Source: Vicingaceae bacterium
Lineage (GTDB): Bacteria > Bacteroidota > Bacteroidia > Flavobacteriales_E > Vicingaceae
DNA: 64,000 bases
Assembly: GCA_026003395.1 (NCBI GenBank)
Contig: BPHE01000014.1
Coordinates: 1 to 64,000 of the forward strand
Direction of reading: 5' to 3'
A program made the position numbers and the translations under genes. Position 1 is the first letter of the stretch. Each line of letters starts with the position of its first letter. Shown here one piece after another: positions 1 to 12,074 of the stretch. The notes beneath the pieces were generated by a model that was not told the origin of the DNA, did no database searches, and saw nothing but the letters and a program-made list of their open reading frames with translations.

Positions 1-13
1 ATATTTAAAAATA

Positions 14-43
14 AAAAAGCGGGACCAATAGATCCCGCTTTTT
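14..43 (-). terminator. Rho-independent terminator of array gene A
   Basis: An 11-bp perfect stem (14-24 pairs with 33-43) with an 8-base loop is flanked by A and T runs. It lies just past the stop of the minus-strand gene ending at 65. The symmetric A/T flanks would let it work in both directions. It differs in sequence from the terminators of the other four array genes, so gene A has a unique 3' flank. Confidence 0.85.
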
Positions 44-64
44 ATTAATGTATGGGTATTAATC

Positions 65-2995
65 TTACTCTATAATCAACTTTTTGATAATGGCAGATTG
101 ATCATCTTGCAGTTTAAGGAAATAGATTCCTTTGGCCTGGTTGGTCAGGTCGACCGGCAAGACATCGCCGTTGTTGGCTTTAATCACTTGACGGAACACT
201 ACCTGTCCTTGTGTATTGAGTATTTCAAGCGTAGCATTGCTCCATACCCGGTTGAAACGTACGTTGATCAATCCATTGTTGGGATTGGGATAAACGGCAA
301 GTGTAGTGGCATCTGTTTCGTTGATGGCATTGGGTGATCCGGGTATAGTGTAAGTTACGGTGTCGCTTGTACACTGCCCATAAGCGATTAGCGTAACGGT
401 GTGGGTATCTCCTGATGCATAAACATGCGTAGGATTCATGTCGGTGGAAGTATTTCCATCGCCGAAGTCCCAGAAGTAGGAAGAAGCGTTGGTGGAGGTG
501 TTATTGAAGGTATAGATGAATTGCGAACCGGTGTAAGAGAAATCGGCAACAGGATCGGGTATATTGGTGATTTTGATATTGTCAAAACCTGTACCACAGG
601 CATTTGTGGCATTGAGGGTATAAGTACCCGGATTGACCACTTGAATAGTGGCAGTGGTATCACCTGTTGGCAACCAGGCAAAAGTTCCGTTAGGTTCGGG
701 GAATCCGATGGTTACGGTATCGCCGGGACATTTTTCGATATCAGGACCTAAGAAGTTGTTGGAAGCAGGGTTGGCAAACACATCGGCACCGATAAATGGG
801 TAGTTGGGATTGCGGGGATTTCCGTCGATATCGGTAGAGATGGCAGCAATGTGCATACCTGCTCCGGCAAGAGAATCCTGGCAAGAATGCAGGTCGAAAT
901 CGGAGTAGAATTTAGGATTGACAGACAAGGAATTGGCATCGAATCCTGTATTGATTTGCCATGCATAGAGAGAAGGATAAGCCGTACCGAGGTATCCGAA
1001 GTTGGAGGAGGCGGGGATGAAGTAGTTGTTGTAATCCATGTTATTGATGAAAGCACCGCTGATATAAATGGCATAACCTCCTGTCGTTTTTCTGGCTGCG
1101 ATGTTGTTGTTGTAGATATTAAAACCACCACCGCCGGTTAGGTATATGGGATAGGTAGTGCCCGTATTTGGGATACTAATGTTGTTATTATAGAGATTGA
1201 TGTAAGAGCAAGTAGAGGCATAGATGCCGTAACCTGTAGAAGAGTTGGTGCTGTCTCCGATGGCAATGAAGTTATTGGCAAAGAGTGCGGGATTGGAGGG
1301 GGTACCATTGGTCTGATACATGTAAAGTCCATAGACAAAACCGGATGGTTTGTTGAAAATAAACTTATTTTTTTGTACGGAAGAAATCTTATCAACGTAG
1401 TAAAAATAAGCCAGATAAATGGAGGATGAATAATTGATGGAAGCTGTTACATAGTTATTGTTGAACGATAATCCGTCTGCATAATATACATGAAGCGGTC
1501 TGTAGTATTGCATCATAAATTTGTTACCGTCAAAGACCGTATTTGTGTTTCTGTTGGTAGTGCTTTGACCATACCAATAAATTCCATAGCTACCTCCTTT
1601 GATGGTGTTGTTGAGGAATTTGATGTTGTTGGTAGGTGTTCCGGATCCTTTGTAAACAACCGTTTTATTGGTTGAAGTGGAAGTGTTGTTGGTATCGTTC
1701 ATTAAGATACAGTTTTTAATTGTAATATTATTTTCACCGCCGTTAAAGTTAAGAACAAAAGCATACGTAGAACCTGTATTGACGATTTGCAAGCTGTCGA
1801 TACGGTAATGAGAGGCACCTCCGTCAAACTTGATGACATAGTTGTCGGAAGTAGAGGCAGAAGCAAAGGTTAAGACAGAGTTGAGGTTTTTTCCTTTGAA
1901 TGTTACGGTGTTGGTGGCACTCATGCCTTGTACGGTAGTCAGAGTGATTTGTTCATTGAATGTAGAATCATGCACGATAAAAGTTACCGGACCGCAAACA
2001 CCGAAGTTATTCAAGGCATTGACGGCAGCGGTGAAACTTGGATAATTGGCAGTAGGTCCGCCAATGTAATAAGTGCCGGACAGGGAGGGGATTAAAGTAA
2101 TCATTGCCGTATCATTAGATGGAATTGAGTCATTTACACCGTTTGGATTTGAGGTATAAACTTTAAGTATATCACCATTGCTAAATGTATAATTACCAAT
2201 AACCACATTTGCAAGAGTTTGTAATGGTGCTATTGCACCGGACCAATTGTAGGGTGTTTGAGGCACTCCGTTTACTTCCCAATTGATTGTGCAATTAAAA
2301 AGAGTGTCAGTTCCTAAGTTTTCTAATGTTACTACAATATTTGAATTGCCAACTGAGCAAGTAGGCACATAAGGTGTGTCGATGGATGCAATTCCGGCAT
2401 CATTCGGATATGGACAAAGGGCAGTAATAATTACATCATCAATGTATATACCATCATAGTTGTTTGCAATTCCATCAATTGAGTTAAAATTAAATCTTAA
2501 TATTATATTTTGACCGGCAAATGATGATAGGTTATAGGTAACATTATGCCATCCACCAAATAATAATCCTCCCGGATTACTATTGGTACTAAAAATATTT
2601 GTGAAGGTAGACCCACCATTATTAGAAATTTGCACGGTTAATACATCATAGGTACAAGGAACTGTAAAGCATTCATTGTTAACATAGTAATTAAATGATA
2701 AAGTAGCTCCTGTAGATGGGATTGAAATTGATGGAGATACAAGATTACCAGAAACAGTTAAGCTACCATTACCAAATTCGCATCCTGAACCTTGAAATAA
2801 AGCACTTCCCGGTGCACTATGTCCGGAAGCACTACTTTGACTACAGGAAGTGGTAAAAATCCAATTACCATTTACACCATTTGCAGCTGTAAATTGCCCT
2901 AAACTTGAATTAAAAGTTTCTTGAAAGATTGGGCATTGGGCATAAATATTCAACAATAAAATGTTGAATGTGAAAAATAATAATAATTTTTTCAT
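65..2995 (-). CDS. Array gene A: secreted beta-helix/PKD protein with T9SS sorting domain (intact copy)
   Basis: A 976-residue secreted protein, the only intact member of the five-gene array. Visible order: signal peptide (about 1-19, ending YAQ), a MAM/jelly-roll-like head (about 20-195) ending near FDGIYIDDVIIT-like text, a CARDB-like segment starting NDAGIASIDTPYVP, a long Asn/Tyr-rich region of NNNI and YNNN repeats typical of a right-handed beta-helix (about 305-720), an Ig-like segment, a PKD domain with FWDFGDG, and a type A T9SS sorting domain (about 900-976, AVYPNPNNG to KKLIIE). By family knowledge it is exported by Sec, crosses the outer membrane through T9SS, and ends up on the surface or released. 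Adhesion or glycan binding is inference. A TAnnTTTG box lies upstream and a hairpin terminator downstream. Confidence 0.9.
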   Translation of the reverse strand: MKKLLLFFTFNILLLNIYAQCPIFQETFNSSLGQFTAANGVNGNWIFTTSCSQSSASGHSAPGSALFQGSGCEFGNGSLTVSGNLVSPSISIPSTGATLSFNYYVNNECFTVPCTYDVLTVQISNNGGSTFTNIFSTNSNPGGLLFGGWHNVTYNLSSFAGQNIILRFNFNSIDGIANNYDGIYIDDVIITALCPYPNDAGIASIDTPYVPTCSVGNSNIVVTLENLGTDTLFNCTINWEVNGVPQTPYNWSGAIAPLQTLANVVIGNYTFSNGDILKVYTSNPNGVNDSIPSNDTAMITLIPSLSGTYYIGGPTANYPSFTAAVNALNNFGVCGPVTFIVHDSTFNEQITLTTVQGMSATNTVTFKGKNLNSVLTFASASTSDNYVIKFDGGASHYRIDSLQIVNTGSTYAFVLNFNGGENNITIKNCILMNDTNNTSTSTNKTVVYKGSGTPTNNIKFLNNTIKGGSYGIYWYGQSTTNRNTNTVFDGNKFMMQYYRPLHVYYADGLSFNNNYVTASINYSSSIYLAYFYYVDKISSVQKNKFIFNKPSGFVYGLYMYQTNGTPSNPALFANNFIAIGDSTNSSTGYGIYASTCSYINLYNNNISIPNTGTTYPIYLTGGGGFNIYNNNIAARKTTGGYAIYISGAFINNMDYNNYFIPASSNFGYLGTAYPSLYAWQINTGFDANSLSVNPKFYSDFDLHSCQDSLAGAGMHIAAISTDIDGNPRNPNYPFIGADVFANPASNNFLGPDIEKCPGDTVTIGFPEPNGTFAWLPTGDTTATIQVVNPGTYTLNATNACGTGFDNIKITNIPDPVADFSYTGSQFIYTFNNTSTNASSYFWDFGDGNTSTDMNPTHVYASGDTHTVTLIAYGQCTSDTVTYTIPGSPNAINETDATTLAVYPNPNNGLINVRFNRVWSNATLEILNTQGQVVFRQVIKANNGDVLPVDLTNQAKGIYFLKLQDDQSAIIKKLIIE

Positions 2996-3019
2996 AGTTA
3001 GAGGTTTTTATTTGAGTAA

Positions 3020-3027
3020 CAAATATA
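3020..3027 (-). promoter_or_regulatory. -7 promoter box of array gene A
   Basis: Read on the minus strand this is TATATTTG, an exact match to the Bacteroidota -7 consensus TAnnTTTG, 25 bases before the ATG at 2995. I see no good TTTG at the usual -33 distance, only AT-rich sequence, so the call rests on the -7 box and its position. The same box is present before gene C. Confidence 0.55.
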
Positions 3028-3093
3028 TAAATTTTTATCAGATTTTAATATTAATTTTTTATCAAATTTTAAATTAACTTTAAACAACAAAAA

Positions 3094-3117
3094 AATAGCG
3101 GCTATGAAGCCGCTATT
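3094..3117 (-). terminator. Rho-independent terminator of array gene B
   Basis: A perfect 10-bp stem (AATAGCGGCT with AGCCGCTATT) has a four-base ATGA loop on the plus strand. On the minus strand the stem is followed by a T run, as expected for a gene ending at 3151. The matching terminators of C and E carry the loop in inverted orientation. Confidence 0.85.
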
Positions 3118-3150
3118 CTAAAGGTGTTTGGAGTATTTAAAAAATGTTAA

Positions 3151-5950
3151 TTACTCTATAATCAACTTTTTGATAATGGCAGATTGATCATCTTGCAGTT
3201 TAAGGAAATAGATTCCTTTGGCCTGGTTGGTCAGGTCGACCGGCAAGACATCGCCGTTGTTGGCTTTAATCACTTGACGGAACACTACCTGTCCTTGTGT
3301 ATTGAGTATTTCAAGCGTAGCATTGCTCCATACCCGGTTGAAACGTACGTTGATCAATCCATTGTTGGGATTGGGATAAACGGCAAGTGAAGCGGCATCT
3401 GTTTCGTTGATGGCATTGGGCGATCCGGGTATAGTGTAAGTTACGGTGTCGCTTGTACATTGCCCATAAGCGATTAGCGTAACGGTGTGGGTATCTCCTG
3501 ATGCATAAACATGCGTAGGATTCATGTCGGTGGAAGTATTTCCATCGCCGAAGTCCCAGAAGTAGGAAGAAGCGTTGGTGGAGGTGTTATTGAAGGTATA
3601 GATGAATTGCGAACCGGTGTAAGAGAAATCGGCAACAGGATCGGGTATATTGGTGATTTTGATATTGTCAAAACCTGTACCACAGGCATTTGTGGCATTG
3701 AGGGTATAAGTACCCGGATTGACCACTTGAATGGTGGCAGTGGTATCTCCTGTTGGCAACCAGGCAAAAGTTCCGTTAGGTTCGGGGAAGCCGATGGTTA
3801 CGGTATCGCCGGGACATTTTTCGATATCAGGACCTAAGAAGTTGTTGGAAGCAGGGTTGGCAAACACATCGGCACCGATAAATGGGTAGTTGGGATTGCG
3901 GGGATTTCCGTCGATATCGGTAGAGATGGCAGCAATGTGCATACCTGCTCCGGCAAGAGAATCCTGGCAAGAATGCAGGTCGAAATCGGAGTAGAATTTA
4001 GGATTGACAGACAAGGAATTGGCATCGAATCCTGTATTGATTTGCCATGCATAGAGAGAAGGATAAGCCGTACCGAAGTATCCGAAGTTGGAGGAGGCGG
4101 GGATGAAGTAGTTGTTGTAATCCATGTTATTGATGAAAGCACCGCTGATATAAATGGCATAACCTCCTGTCGTTTTTCTGGCTGCGATGTTGTTGTTGTA
4201 GATATTAAAACCACCACCGCCGGTTAGGTATATGGGATAGGTAGTGCCCGTATTGGGATACTAATGTTGTTATTGCATAGAGATTGATATAAGAGCAAGT
4301 AGAGGCATAGATGCCGTAACCTGTAGAAGAGTTGGTGCTGTCTCCGATGGCAATGAAGTTATTGGCAAAGAGTGCGGGATTGGAGGGGGTACCATTGGCC
4401 TGATACATGTAAAGTCCATAGACAAAACCGGATGGTTTGTTGAAAATAAACTTATTTTTTTGTACGGAAGAAATCTTATCAACGTAGTAAAAATAAGCCA
4501 GATAAATGGAGGATGAATAATTGATGGAAGCTGTTACATAGTTATTGTTGAACGATAATCCGTCTGCATAATATACATGAAGCGGTCTGTAATATTGCAT
4601 CATAAATTTGTTACCGTCAAAGACCGTATTTGTGTTTCTGTTGGTAGTGTCTTTGACCATACCAATAAATTCCATAGCTACCTCCTTTGATGGTGTTGTT
4701 GATGAAATTGATGTTGTTGCTAACAACGGAGTTCCGGAACCTTTGTAGACAACCGTTTTATTGGTAGATGTCGTAGAAGTGTTGTTTGTATCATTCATCA
4801 AGATACAGTTCTCAATGATGATATCATCTTCACCGCCGTTAAAGTTAAGAACAAAAGCATAAGTAGATCCTGTATTGACGATTTGCAAGCTGTCGATACG
4901 GTAATGAGAGGCACCTCCGTCAAACTTGATGACATAGTTGTCGGAAGTAGAGGCAGAAGCAAAGGTTAAGACAGAGTTGAGGTTTTTTCCTTTGAATGTT
5001 ACGGTGTTGGTGGCACTCATGCCTTGTACGGAGGTTAGAGTGATTTGTTCATTGAATGTAGAATCATGCACGATAAAAGTCACCGGACCGCAAACACCGA
5101 AGTTATTCAAAGCATTGACCGCATCATTAAAACTAGCATAATCTGCCATGGGTCCCCCAATGTAAAATGTTCCACTCAAAGAAGGGGAAATAATCGTATT
5201 TAAAGTATCATTTTGATTGATTGTGTCAGGAACGTTGTTGGGATTATATGTCCATATTTTTAAATTAATGGTTGTTGTTAAATTGATAGTACCTAAATTG
5301 ACTTGAGCTGTAGTTGGATTCGAACCTCCGTTTGTATCCAACAATATATAATAAGTTTGAGACGGTTGTGGTACTCCATTAATTTCCCATGCAATTGAAA
5401 ATGTATCCACTTGATTCATTCCAAAATTTCCAACAGTTACAACTACAGGCGTAGGACCCGGGCATGCCACAGATGGAGTGTCTAATGAAACGATACCAAT
5501 ATTGTTGTAACCTTGAACATAATTGTAAGTTAAAACCGGGGTAATACAAAAAGATGCGCCACCCGTACAAATATTATTTACTGAGGATGTTGCCGTATAA
5601 GTAAATGTAATGATTCCATCCATAGACCAACTATTGATAGAATCAACAGGAATTGTAAATGAGGTAAAGTCATTTCCGCATTGCATACCCTGGAGTGTTC
5701 CCAATACACCACCATTCTCAGTATAAATGGTAACGTATTCCGAAGATAAATCCAAATCGCCGGTAAAATATACGTCTAAGGTACCACTGTTTATTGCACC
5801 AAATTGTGCATTGTTATGATTCACAATCTCAGTACCTCCGGTTACTAAGTTACAAATTTGAGGTATGGAGTCATAATACACTCCTGCATGGGTTTCCCAT
5901 GATATCAACATAACGAAACCCGTGATTAATAAAGTAAAGATCTTTTTCAT
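3151..5950 (-). pseudogene. Array gene B: head type 2 fused to the shared beta-helix/PKD/T9SS module (frameshifted as given)
   Basis: Begins at 5950 with signal peptide MKKIFTLLITGFVMLISWETHA, then a head unlike gene A (GVYYDSIPQ onward, a CUB- or lectin-like beta domain by appearance), a CARDB-like segment, then the shared module. The first frame runs 5950-4205. Inside it a stretch near 4640-4735 is read out of frame (TTPSKEVAMEFIG replaces NTIKGGSYGIYWYG) and is then restored. The final break is near 4255-4280, where two extra bases and one missing base relative to gene A put the rest (Ig, PKD, sorting domain, 4125-3151) in another frame. Apart from these indels the codons are intact, which suggests either recent decay or consensus errors. 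Own promoter box and terminator are present. Confidence 0.75.
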
Positions 5951-5976
5951 AGCATTATTTTTTACATTTTATGAGA

Positions 5977-5984
5977 CAAAGATA
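5977..5984 (-). promoter_or_regulatory. -7 promoter box of array gene B
   Basis: Minus-strand TATCTTTG matches the Bacteroidota TAnnTTTG -7 box exactly, 27 bases before the ATG at 5950. The sequence around it is unrelated to the gene A promoter, so head type 2 carries its own promoter. The -33 element is not obvious. Confidence 0.55.
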
Positions 5985-6030
5985 ATGAATGTTTATGTAA
6001 AGTCCATTAAATACATATGGATGTAAAAAA

Positions 6031-6054
6031 AATAGCGGCTTCATAGCCGCTATT
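6031..6054 (-). terminator. Rho-independent terminator of array gene C
   Basis: The stem AATAGCGGCT / AGCCGCTATT has a TCAT loop, and an A run on the plus-strand left side becomes the T tail on the minus strand. The 24-base hairpin is the exact reverse complement of the one after gene B. Confidence 0.85.
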
Positions 6055-6087
6055 TTAAAGGTGTTTGGAGTATTTAAAAAATGTTAA

Positions 6088-9019
6088 TTACTCTATAATC
6101 AACTTTTTGATAATGGCAGATTGATCATCTTGCAGTTTAAGGAAATAGATTCCTTTGGCCTGGTTGGTCAGGTCGACCGGCAAGACATCGCCGTTGTTGG
6201 CTTTAATCACTTGACGGAACACTACCTGTCCTTGTGTATTGAGTATTTCAAGCGTAGCATTGCTCCATACCCGGTTGAAACGTACGTTGATCAATCCATT
6301 GTTGGGATTGGGATAAACGGCAAGTGTAGTGGCATCTGTTTCGTTGATGGCATTGGGTGATCCGGGTATAGTGTAAGTTACGGTGTCGCTTGTACACTGC
6401 CCATAAGCGATTAGTGTAACGGTGTGGGTATCTCCTGATGCATAAACATGCGTAGGATTCATGTCGGTGGAAGTATTTCCATCGCCGAAGTCCCAGAAGT
6501 AGGAAGAAGCGTTGGTGGATGTGTTATTGAAGGTAAAGATGAATTGTGAACCGGTGTATGTGAAATTGGCAACAGGATCGGGTATATTGGTGATTTTGAT
6601 ATTGTCAAAACCTGTACCACAGGCATTTGTGGCATTGAGGGTATAAGTACCCGGATTGACCACTTGAATGGTGGCAGTGGTATCACCTGTTGGCAACCAG
6701 GCAAAAGTTCCGTTAGGTTCGGGGAATCCGATGGTTACGGTATCGCCGGGACATTTTTCGATATCAGGACCTAAGAAGTTGTTGGAAGCAGGGTTGGCAA
6801 ACACATCGGCACCGATAAATGGGTAGTTGGGATTGCGGGGATTTCCGTCGATATCGGTAGAGATGGCAGCAATGTGCATACCTGCTCCGGCAAGAGAATC
6901 CTGGCAAGAATGCAGGTCGAAATCGGAGTAGAATTTAGGATTGACAGACAAGGAATTGGCATCGAATCCTGTATTGATTTGCCATGCATAGAGAGAAGGA
7001 TAAGCCGTACCGAGGTATCCGAAGTTGGAGGAGGCGGGGATGAAGTAGTTGTTGTAATCCATGTTATTGATGAAAGCACCGCTGATATAAATGGCATAAC
7101 CTCCTGTCGTTTTTCTGGCTGCGATGTTGTTGTTGTAGATATTAAAACCGCCACCGCCGGTTAGGTATATGGGATAGGTAGTGCCCGTATTTGGGATACT
7201 AATGTTGTTATTATAGAGATTGATGTAAGAGCAAGTTGAGGCATAGATGCCGTAACATGTAGAAGAGTTGGTGCTGTCTCCGATGGCAATGAAGTTATTG
7301 GCAAAGAGTGCGGGATTGGAGGGGGTACCATTGGTCTGATACATGTAAAGTCCATAGACAAAACCGGATGGTTTGTTGAAAATAAACTTATTTTTTTGTA
7401 CGGAAGAAATCTTATCAACGTAGTAAAAATAAGCCAGATAAATGGAGGATGAATAATTGATGGAAGCTGTTACATAGTTATTGTTGAACGATAATCCGTC
7501 TGCATAATATACATGAAGCGGTCTGTAGTATTGCATCATAAATTTGTTACCGTCAAAGACCGTATTTGTGTTTCTAGTTGGTAGTGCTTTGACCATACCA
7601 ATAAATTCCATAGCTACCTCCTTTGATGGTGTTGTTGAGGAATTTGATGTTGTTGGTAGGTGTTCCGGATCCTTTGTAAACAACCGTTTTATTGGTTGAA
7701 GTGGAAGTGTTGTTGGTATCGTTCATTAAGATACAGTTTTTGATGTAATATTATTTTCACCGCCGTTAAAGTGTAAGAACATAAGCATAAGTAGATCCTG
7801 TATTGACGATTTGCAAGCTGTCGATACGGTAATGAGAGGCACCTCCGTCAAACTTGATGACATAGTTGTCGGAAGTAGAGGCAGAAGCAAAGGTTAAGAC
7901 AGAGTTGAGGTTTTTTCCTTTGAATGTTACGGTGTTGGTGGCACTCATGCCTTGTACGGTAGTCAGAGTGATTTGTTCATTGAATGTAGAATCATGCACG
8001 ATAAAAGTTACCGGACCGCAAACACCGAAGTTATTCAAGGCATTGACCGCAGCGGTGAAACTTGGATAATTGGCAGTAGGTCCGCCAATGTAATAAGTGC
8101 CGGACAGGGAGGGGATTAAAGTAATCATTGCCGTATCATTAGATGGAATTGAGTCATTTACACCGTTTGGATTTGAGGTATAAACTTTAAGTATATCACC
8201 ATTGCTAAATGTATAATTACCAATAACCACATTTGCAAGAGTTTGTAATGGTGCTATTGCACCGGACCAATTGTAGGGTGTTTGAGGCACTCCGTTTACT
8301 TCCCAATTGATTGTGCAATTAAAAAGAGTGTCAGTTCCTAAGTTTTCTAATGTTACTACAATATTTGAATTGCCAACTGAGCAAGTAGGCACATAAGGTG
8401 TGTCGATGGATGCAATTCCGGCATCATTCGGATATGGACAAAGGGCAGTAATAATTACATCATCAATGTATATACCATCATAGTTGTTTGCAATTCCATC
8501 AATTGAGTTAAAATTAAATCTTAATATTATATTTTGACCGGCAAATGATGATAGGTTATAGGTAACATTATGCCATCCACCAAATAATAATCCTCCCGGA
8601 TTACTATTGGTACTAAAAATATTTGTGAAGGTAGACCCACCATTATTAGAAATTTGCACGGTTAATACATCATAGGTACAAGGAACTGTAAAGCATTCAT
8701 TGTTAACATAGTAATTAAATGATAAAGTAGCTCCTGTAGATGGGATTGAAATTGATGGAGATACAAGATTACCAGAAACAGTTAAGCTACCATTACCAAA
8801 TTCGCATCCTGAACCTTGAAATAAAGCACTTCCCGGTGCACTATGTCCGGAAGCACTACTTTGACTACAGGAAGTGGTAAAAATCCAATTACCATTTACA
8901 CCATTTGCAGCTGTAAATTGCCCTAAACTTGAATTAAAAGTTTCTTGAAAGATTGGGCATTGGGCATAAATATTCAACAATAAAATGTTGAATGTGAAAA
9001 ATAATAATAATTTTTTCAT
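6088..9019 (-). pseudogene. Array gene C: head type 1 copy of gene A (frameshifted as given)
   Basis: The start, signal peptide and head (9019 to about 8110) match gene A with no difference that I noticed by eye. The first frame runs 9019-7766 and stops after GSTYAYVLTL. An extra base near 7770 is followed by a missing base near 7742 and another extra base near 7575. The remaining module (beta-helix from RNTNTVFDGNKF onward, Ig, PKD, sorting domain) is open from about 7575 to 6088. All three indels sit where the paralogues differ by single bases, so a consensus artefact is a real alternative to pseudogene status. PKD residues differ slightly from gene A (VANFTYTGSQFIFTF). Confidence 0.75.
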
Positions 9020-9043
9020 AGTTAGAGGTTTTTATTTGAGTAA

Positions 9044-9051
9044 CAAATATA
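9044..9051 (-). promoter_or_regulatory. -7 promoter box of array gene C
   Basis: Minus-strand TATATTTG in the same position and context as the box before gene A, consistent with duplication of the whole head and promoter. Confidence 0.55.
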
Positions 9052-9117
9052 TAAATTTTTATCAGATTTTAATATTAATTTTTTATCAAATTTTAAATTA
9101 ACTTTAAACAACAAAAA

Positions 9118-9141
9118 AATAGCGGCTATGAAGCCGCTATT
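9118..9141 (-). terminator. Rho-independent terminator of array gene D
   Basis: Same hairpin and loop orientation (ATGA on the plus strand) as after gene B, with an A run on its left giving a T tail on the minus strand. Confidence 0.85.
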
Positions 9142-9174
9142 CTAAAGGTGTTTGGAGTATTTAAAAAATGTTAA

Positions 9175-11970
9175 TTACTCTATAATCAACTTTTTGATAA
9201 TGGCAGATTGATCATCTTGCAGTTTAAGGAAATAGATTCCTTTGGCCTGGTTGGTCAGGTCGACCGGCAAGACATCGCCGTTGTTGGCTTTAATCACTTG
9301 ACGGAACACTACCTGTCCTTGTGTATTGAGTATTTCAAGCGTAGCATTGCTCCATACCCGGTTGAAACGTAAGTTGATCAATCCATTGTTGGGATTGGGG
9401 TAAACGGCAAGTGAAGCGGCATCTGTTTCGTTGATGGCATTGGGCGATCCGGGTATAGTGTAAGTTACGGTGTCGCTTGTACATTGCCCATAAGCGATTA
9501 GCGTAACGGTGTGGGTATCTCCTGATGCATAAACATGCGTAGGATTCATGTCGGTGGAAGTATTTCCATCGCCGAAGTCCCAGAAGTAGGAAGAAGCGTT
9601 GGTGGAGGTGTTATTGAAGGTATAGATGAATTGCGAACCGGTGTAAGAGAAATCGGCAACAGGATCGGGTATATTGGTGATTTTGATATTGTCAAAACCT
9701 GTACCACAGGCATTTGTGGCATTGAGGGTATAAGTACCCGGATTGACCACTTGAATAGTGGCAGTGGTATCTCCTGTTGGCAACCAGGCAAAAGTTCCGT
9801 TAGGTTCGGGGAAGCCGATGGTTACGGTATCGCCGGGACATTTTTCGATATCAGGACCTAAGAAGTTGTTGGAAGCAGGGTTGGCAAACACATCGGCACC
9901 GATAAATGGGTAGTTGGGATTGCGGGGATTTCCGTCGATATCGGTAGAGATGGCAGCAATGTGCATACCTGCTCCGGCAAGAGAATCCTGGCAAGAATGC
10001 AGGTCGAAATCGGAGTAGAATTTAGGATTGACAGACAAGGAATTGGCATCGAATCCTGTATTGATTTGCCATGCATAGAGAGAAGGATAAGCCGTACCGA
10101 AGTATCCGAAGTTGGAGGAGGCGGGGATGAAGTAGTTGTTGTAATCCATGTTATTGATGAAAGCACCGCTGATATAAATGGCATAACCTCCTGTCGTTTT
10201 TCTGGCTGCGATGTTGTTGTTGTAGATATTAAAACCACCACCGCCGGTTAGGTATATGGGATAGGTAGTGCCCGTATTGGGATACTAATGTTGTTATTGA
10301 TAGAGATTGATATAAGAGCAAGTAGAGGCATAGATGCCGTAACCTGTAGAAGAGTTGGTGCTGTCTCCGATGGCAATGAAGTTATTGGCAAAGAGTGCGG
10401 GATTGGAGGGGGTACCATTGGCCTGATACATGTAAAGTCCATAGACAAAACCGGATGGTTTGTTGAAAATAAACTTATTTTTTTGTACGGAAGAAATCTT
10501 ATCAACGTAGTAAAAATAAGCCAGATAAATGGAGGATGAATAATTGATGGAAGCTGTTACATAGTTATTGTTGAACGATAATCCGTCTGCATAGTATACA
10601 TGAAGCGGTCTGTAATATTGCATCATAAATTTGTTACCGTCAAAGACCGTATTTGTGTTTCTGTTGGTAGTGTCTTTGACCATACCAATAAATTCCATAG
10701 CTACCTCCTTTGATGGTGTTGTTGAGGAATTTGATGTTGTTGGTCACGGAGTTCCGGAACCTTTGTAAACAACCGTTTTATTGGTTGAAGTCGGAAGTGT
10801 TGTTGGTATCATTCATCAAGATACAGTTCTCAATGATGATATCATCTTCACCGCCGTTAAAGTGTAAGAACAAAAGCATAAGTAGATCCTGTATTGACGA
10901 TTTGCAAGCTGTCGATACGGTAATGAGAGGCACCTCCGTCAAACTTGATGACATAGTTGTCGGAAGTAGAGGCAGAAGCAAAGGTTAAGACAGAGTTGAG
11001 GTTTTTTCCTTTGAATGTTACGGTGTTGGTGGCACTCATGCCTTGTACGGTAGGTCAGAGTGATTTGTTCATTGAATGTAGAATCATGCACGATAAAAGT
11101 CACCGGACCGCAAACACCGAAGTTATTCAAAGCATTGACCGCATCATTAAAACTAGCATAATCTGCCATGGGTCCCCCAATGTAAAATGTTCCACTCAAA
11201 GAAGGGGAAATAATCGTATTTAAAGTATCATTTTGATTGATTGTGTCAGGAACGTTGTTGGGATTATATGTCCATATTTTTAAATTAATGGTTGTTGTTA
11301 AATTGATAGTACCTAAATTGACTTGAGCTGTAGTTGGATTCGAACCTCCGTTTGTATCCAACAATATATAATAAGTTTGAGACGGTTGTGGTACTCCATT
11401 TATTTCCCATGCAATTGAAAATGTATCCACTTGATTCATTCCAAAATTTCCAACAGTTACAACTACAGGCGTAGGACCCGGGCATGCCACAGATGGAGTG
11501 TCTAATGAAACGATACCAATATTGTTGTAACCTTGAACATAATTGTAAGTTAATACCGGGGTAATACAAAAAGATGCGCCACCCGTACAAATATTATTTA
11601 CTGAGGATGTTGCCGTATAAGTAAATGTAATGATTCCATCCATAGACCAACTATTGATAGAATCAACAGGAATTGTAAATGAGGTAAAGTCATTTCCGCA
11701 TTGCATACCCTGGAGTGTTCCCAATACACCACCATTCTCAGTATAAATGGTAACGTATTCCGTAGATAAATCCAAATCGCCGGTAAAATATACGTCTAAG
11801 GTACCACTGTTTATTGCACCAAATTGTGCATTGTTATGATTCACAATCTCAGTACCTCCGGTTACTAAGTTACAAATTTGAGGTATGGAGTCATAATACA
11901 CTCCTGCATGGGTTTCCCATGATATCAACATAACGAAACCCGTGATTAATAAAGTAAAGATCTTTTTCAT
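9175..11970 (-). pseudogene. Array gene D: head type 2 copy of gene B (frameshifted as given)
   Basis: The head from 11970 is almost identical to gene B; I saw about three substitutions in roughly 800 bases. The first frame ends in nonsense after FNEQITLT because of an extra base near 11053. Further indels occur near 10863, 10790, 10745, 10680, 10300 and 10278. The shared module is then open in pieces (11039-10857, 10698-10294, 10149-9175). This is the most broken copy, yet each piece keeps good coding sequence up to the exact indel. Own promoter box and terminator are present. Confidence 0.75.
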
Positions 11971-11996
11971 AGCATTATTTTTTACATTTTATGAGA

Positions 11997-12004
11997 CAAA
12001 GATA
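11997..12004 (-). promoter_or_regulatory. -7 promoter box of array gene D
   Basis: Minus-strand TATCTTTG, identical in sequence and position to the box before gene B. Confidence 0.55.
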
Positions 12005-12050
12005 ATGAATGTTTATGTAAAGTCCATTAAATACATATGGATGTAAAAAA

Positions 12051-12074
12051 AATAGCGGCTTCATAGCCGCTATT
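12051..12074 (-). terminator. Rho-independent terminator of array gene E
   Basis: Same 10-bp stem as the other array terminators, with the TCAT loop orientation shared with gene C. An A run on the plus-strand left side gives a T tail on the minus strand. Confidence 0.85.

Noticed and set aside
5325-5360. A tRNA-like T-loop string (GGATTCGAACC) in array genes B and D
   Set aside because: It lies inside the coding frame of head 2 and no cloverleaf arms can be formed around it.
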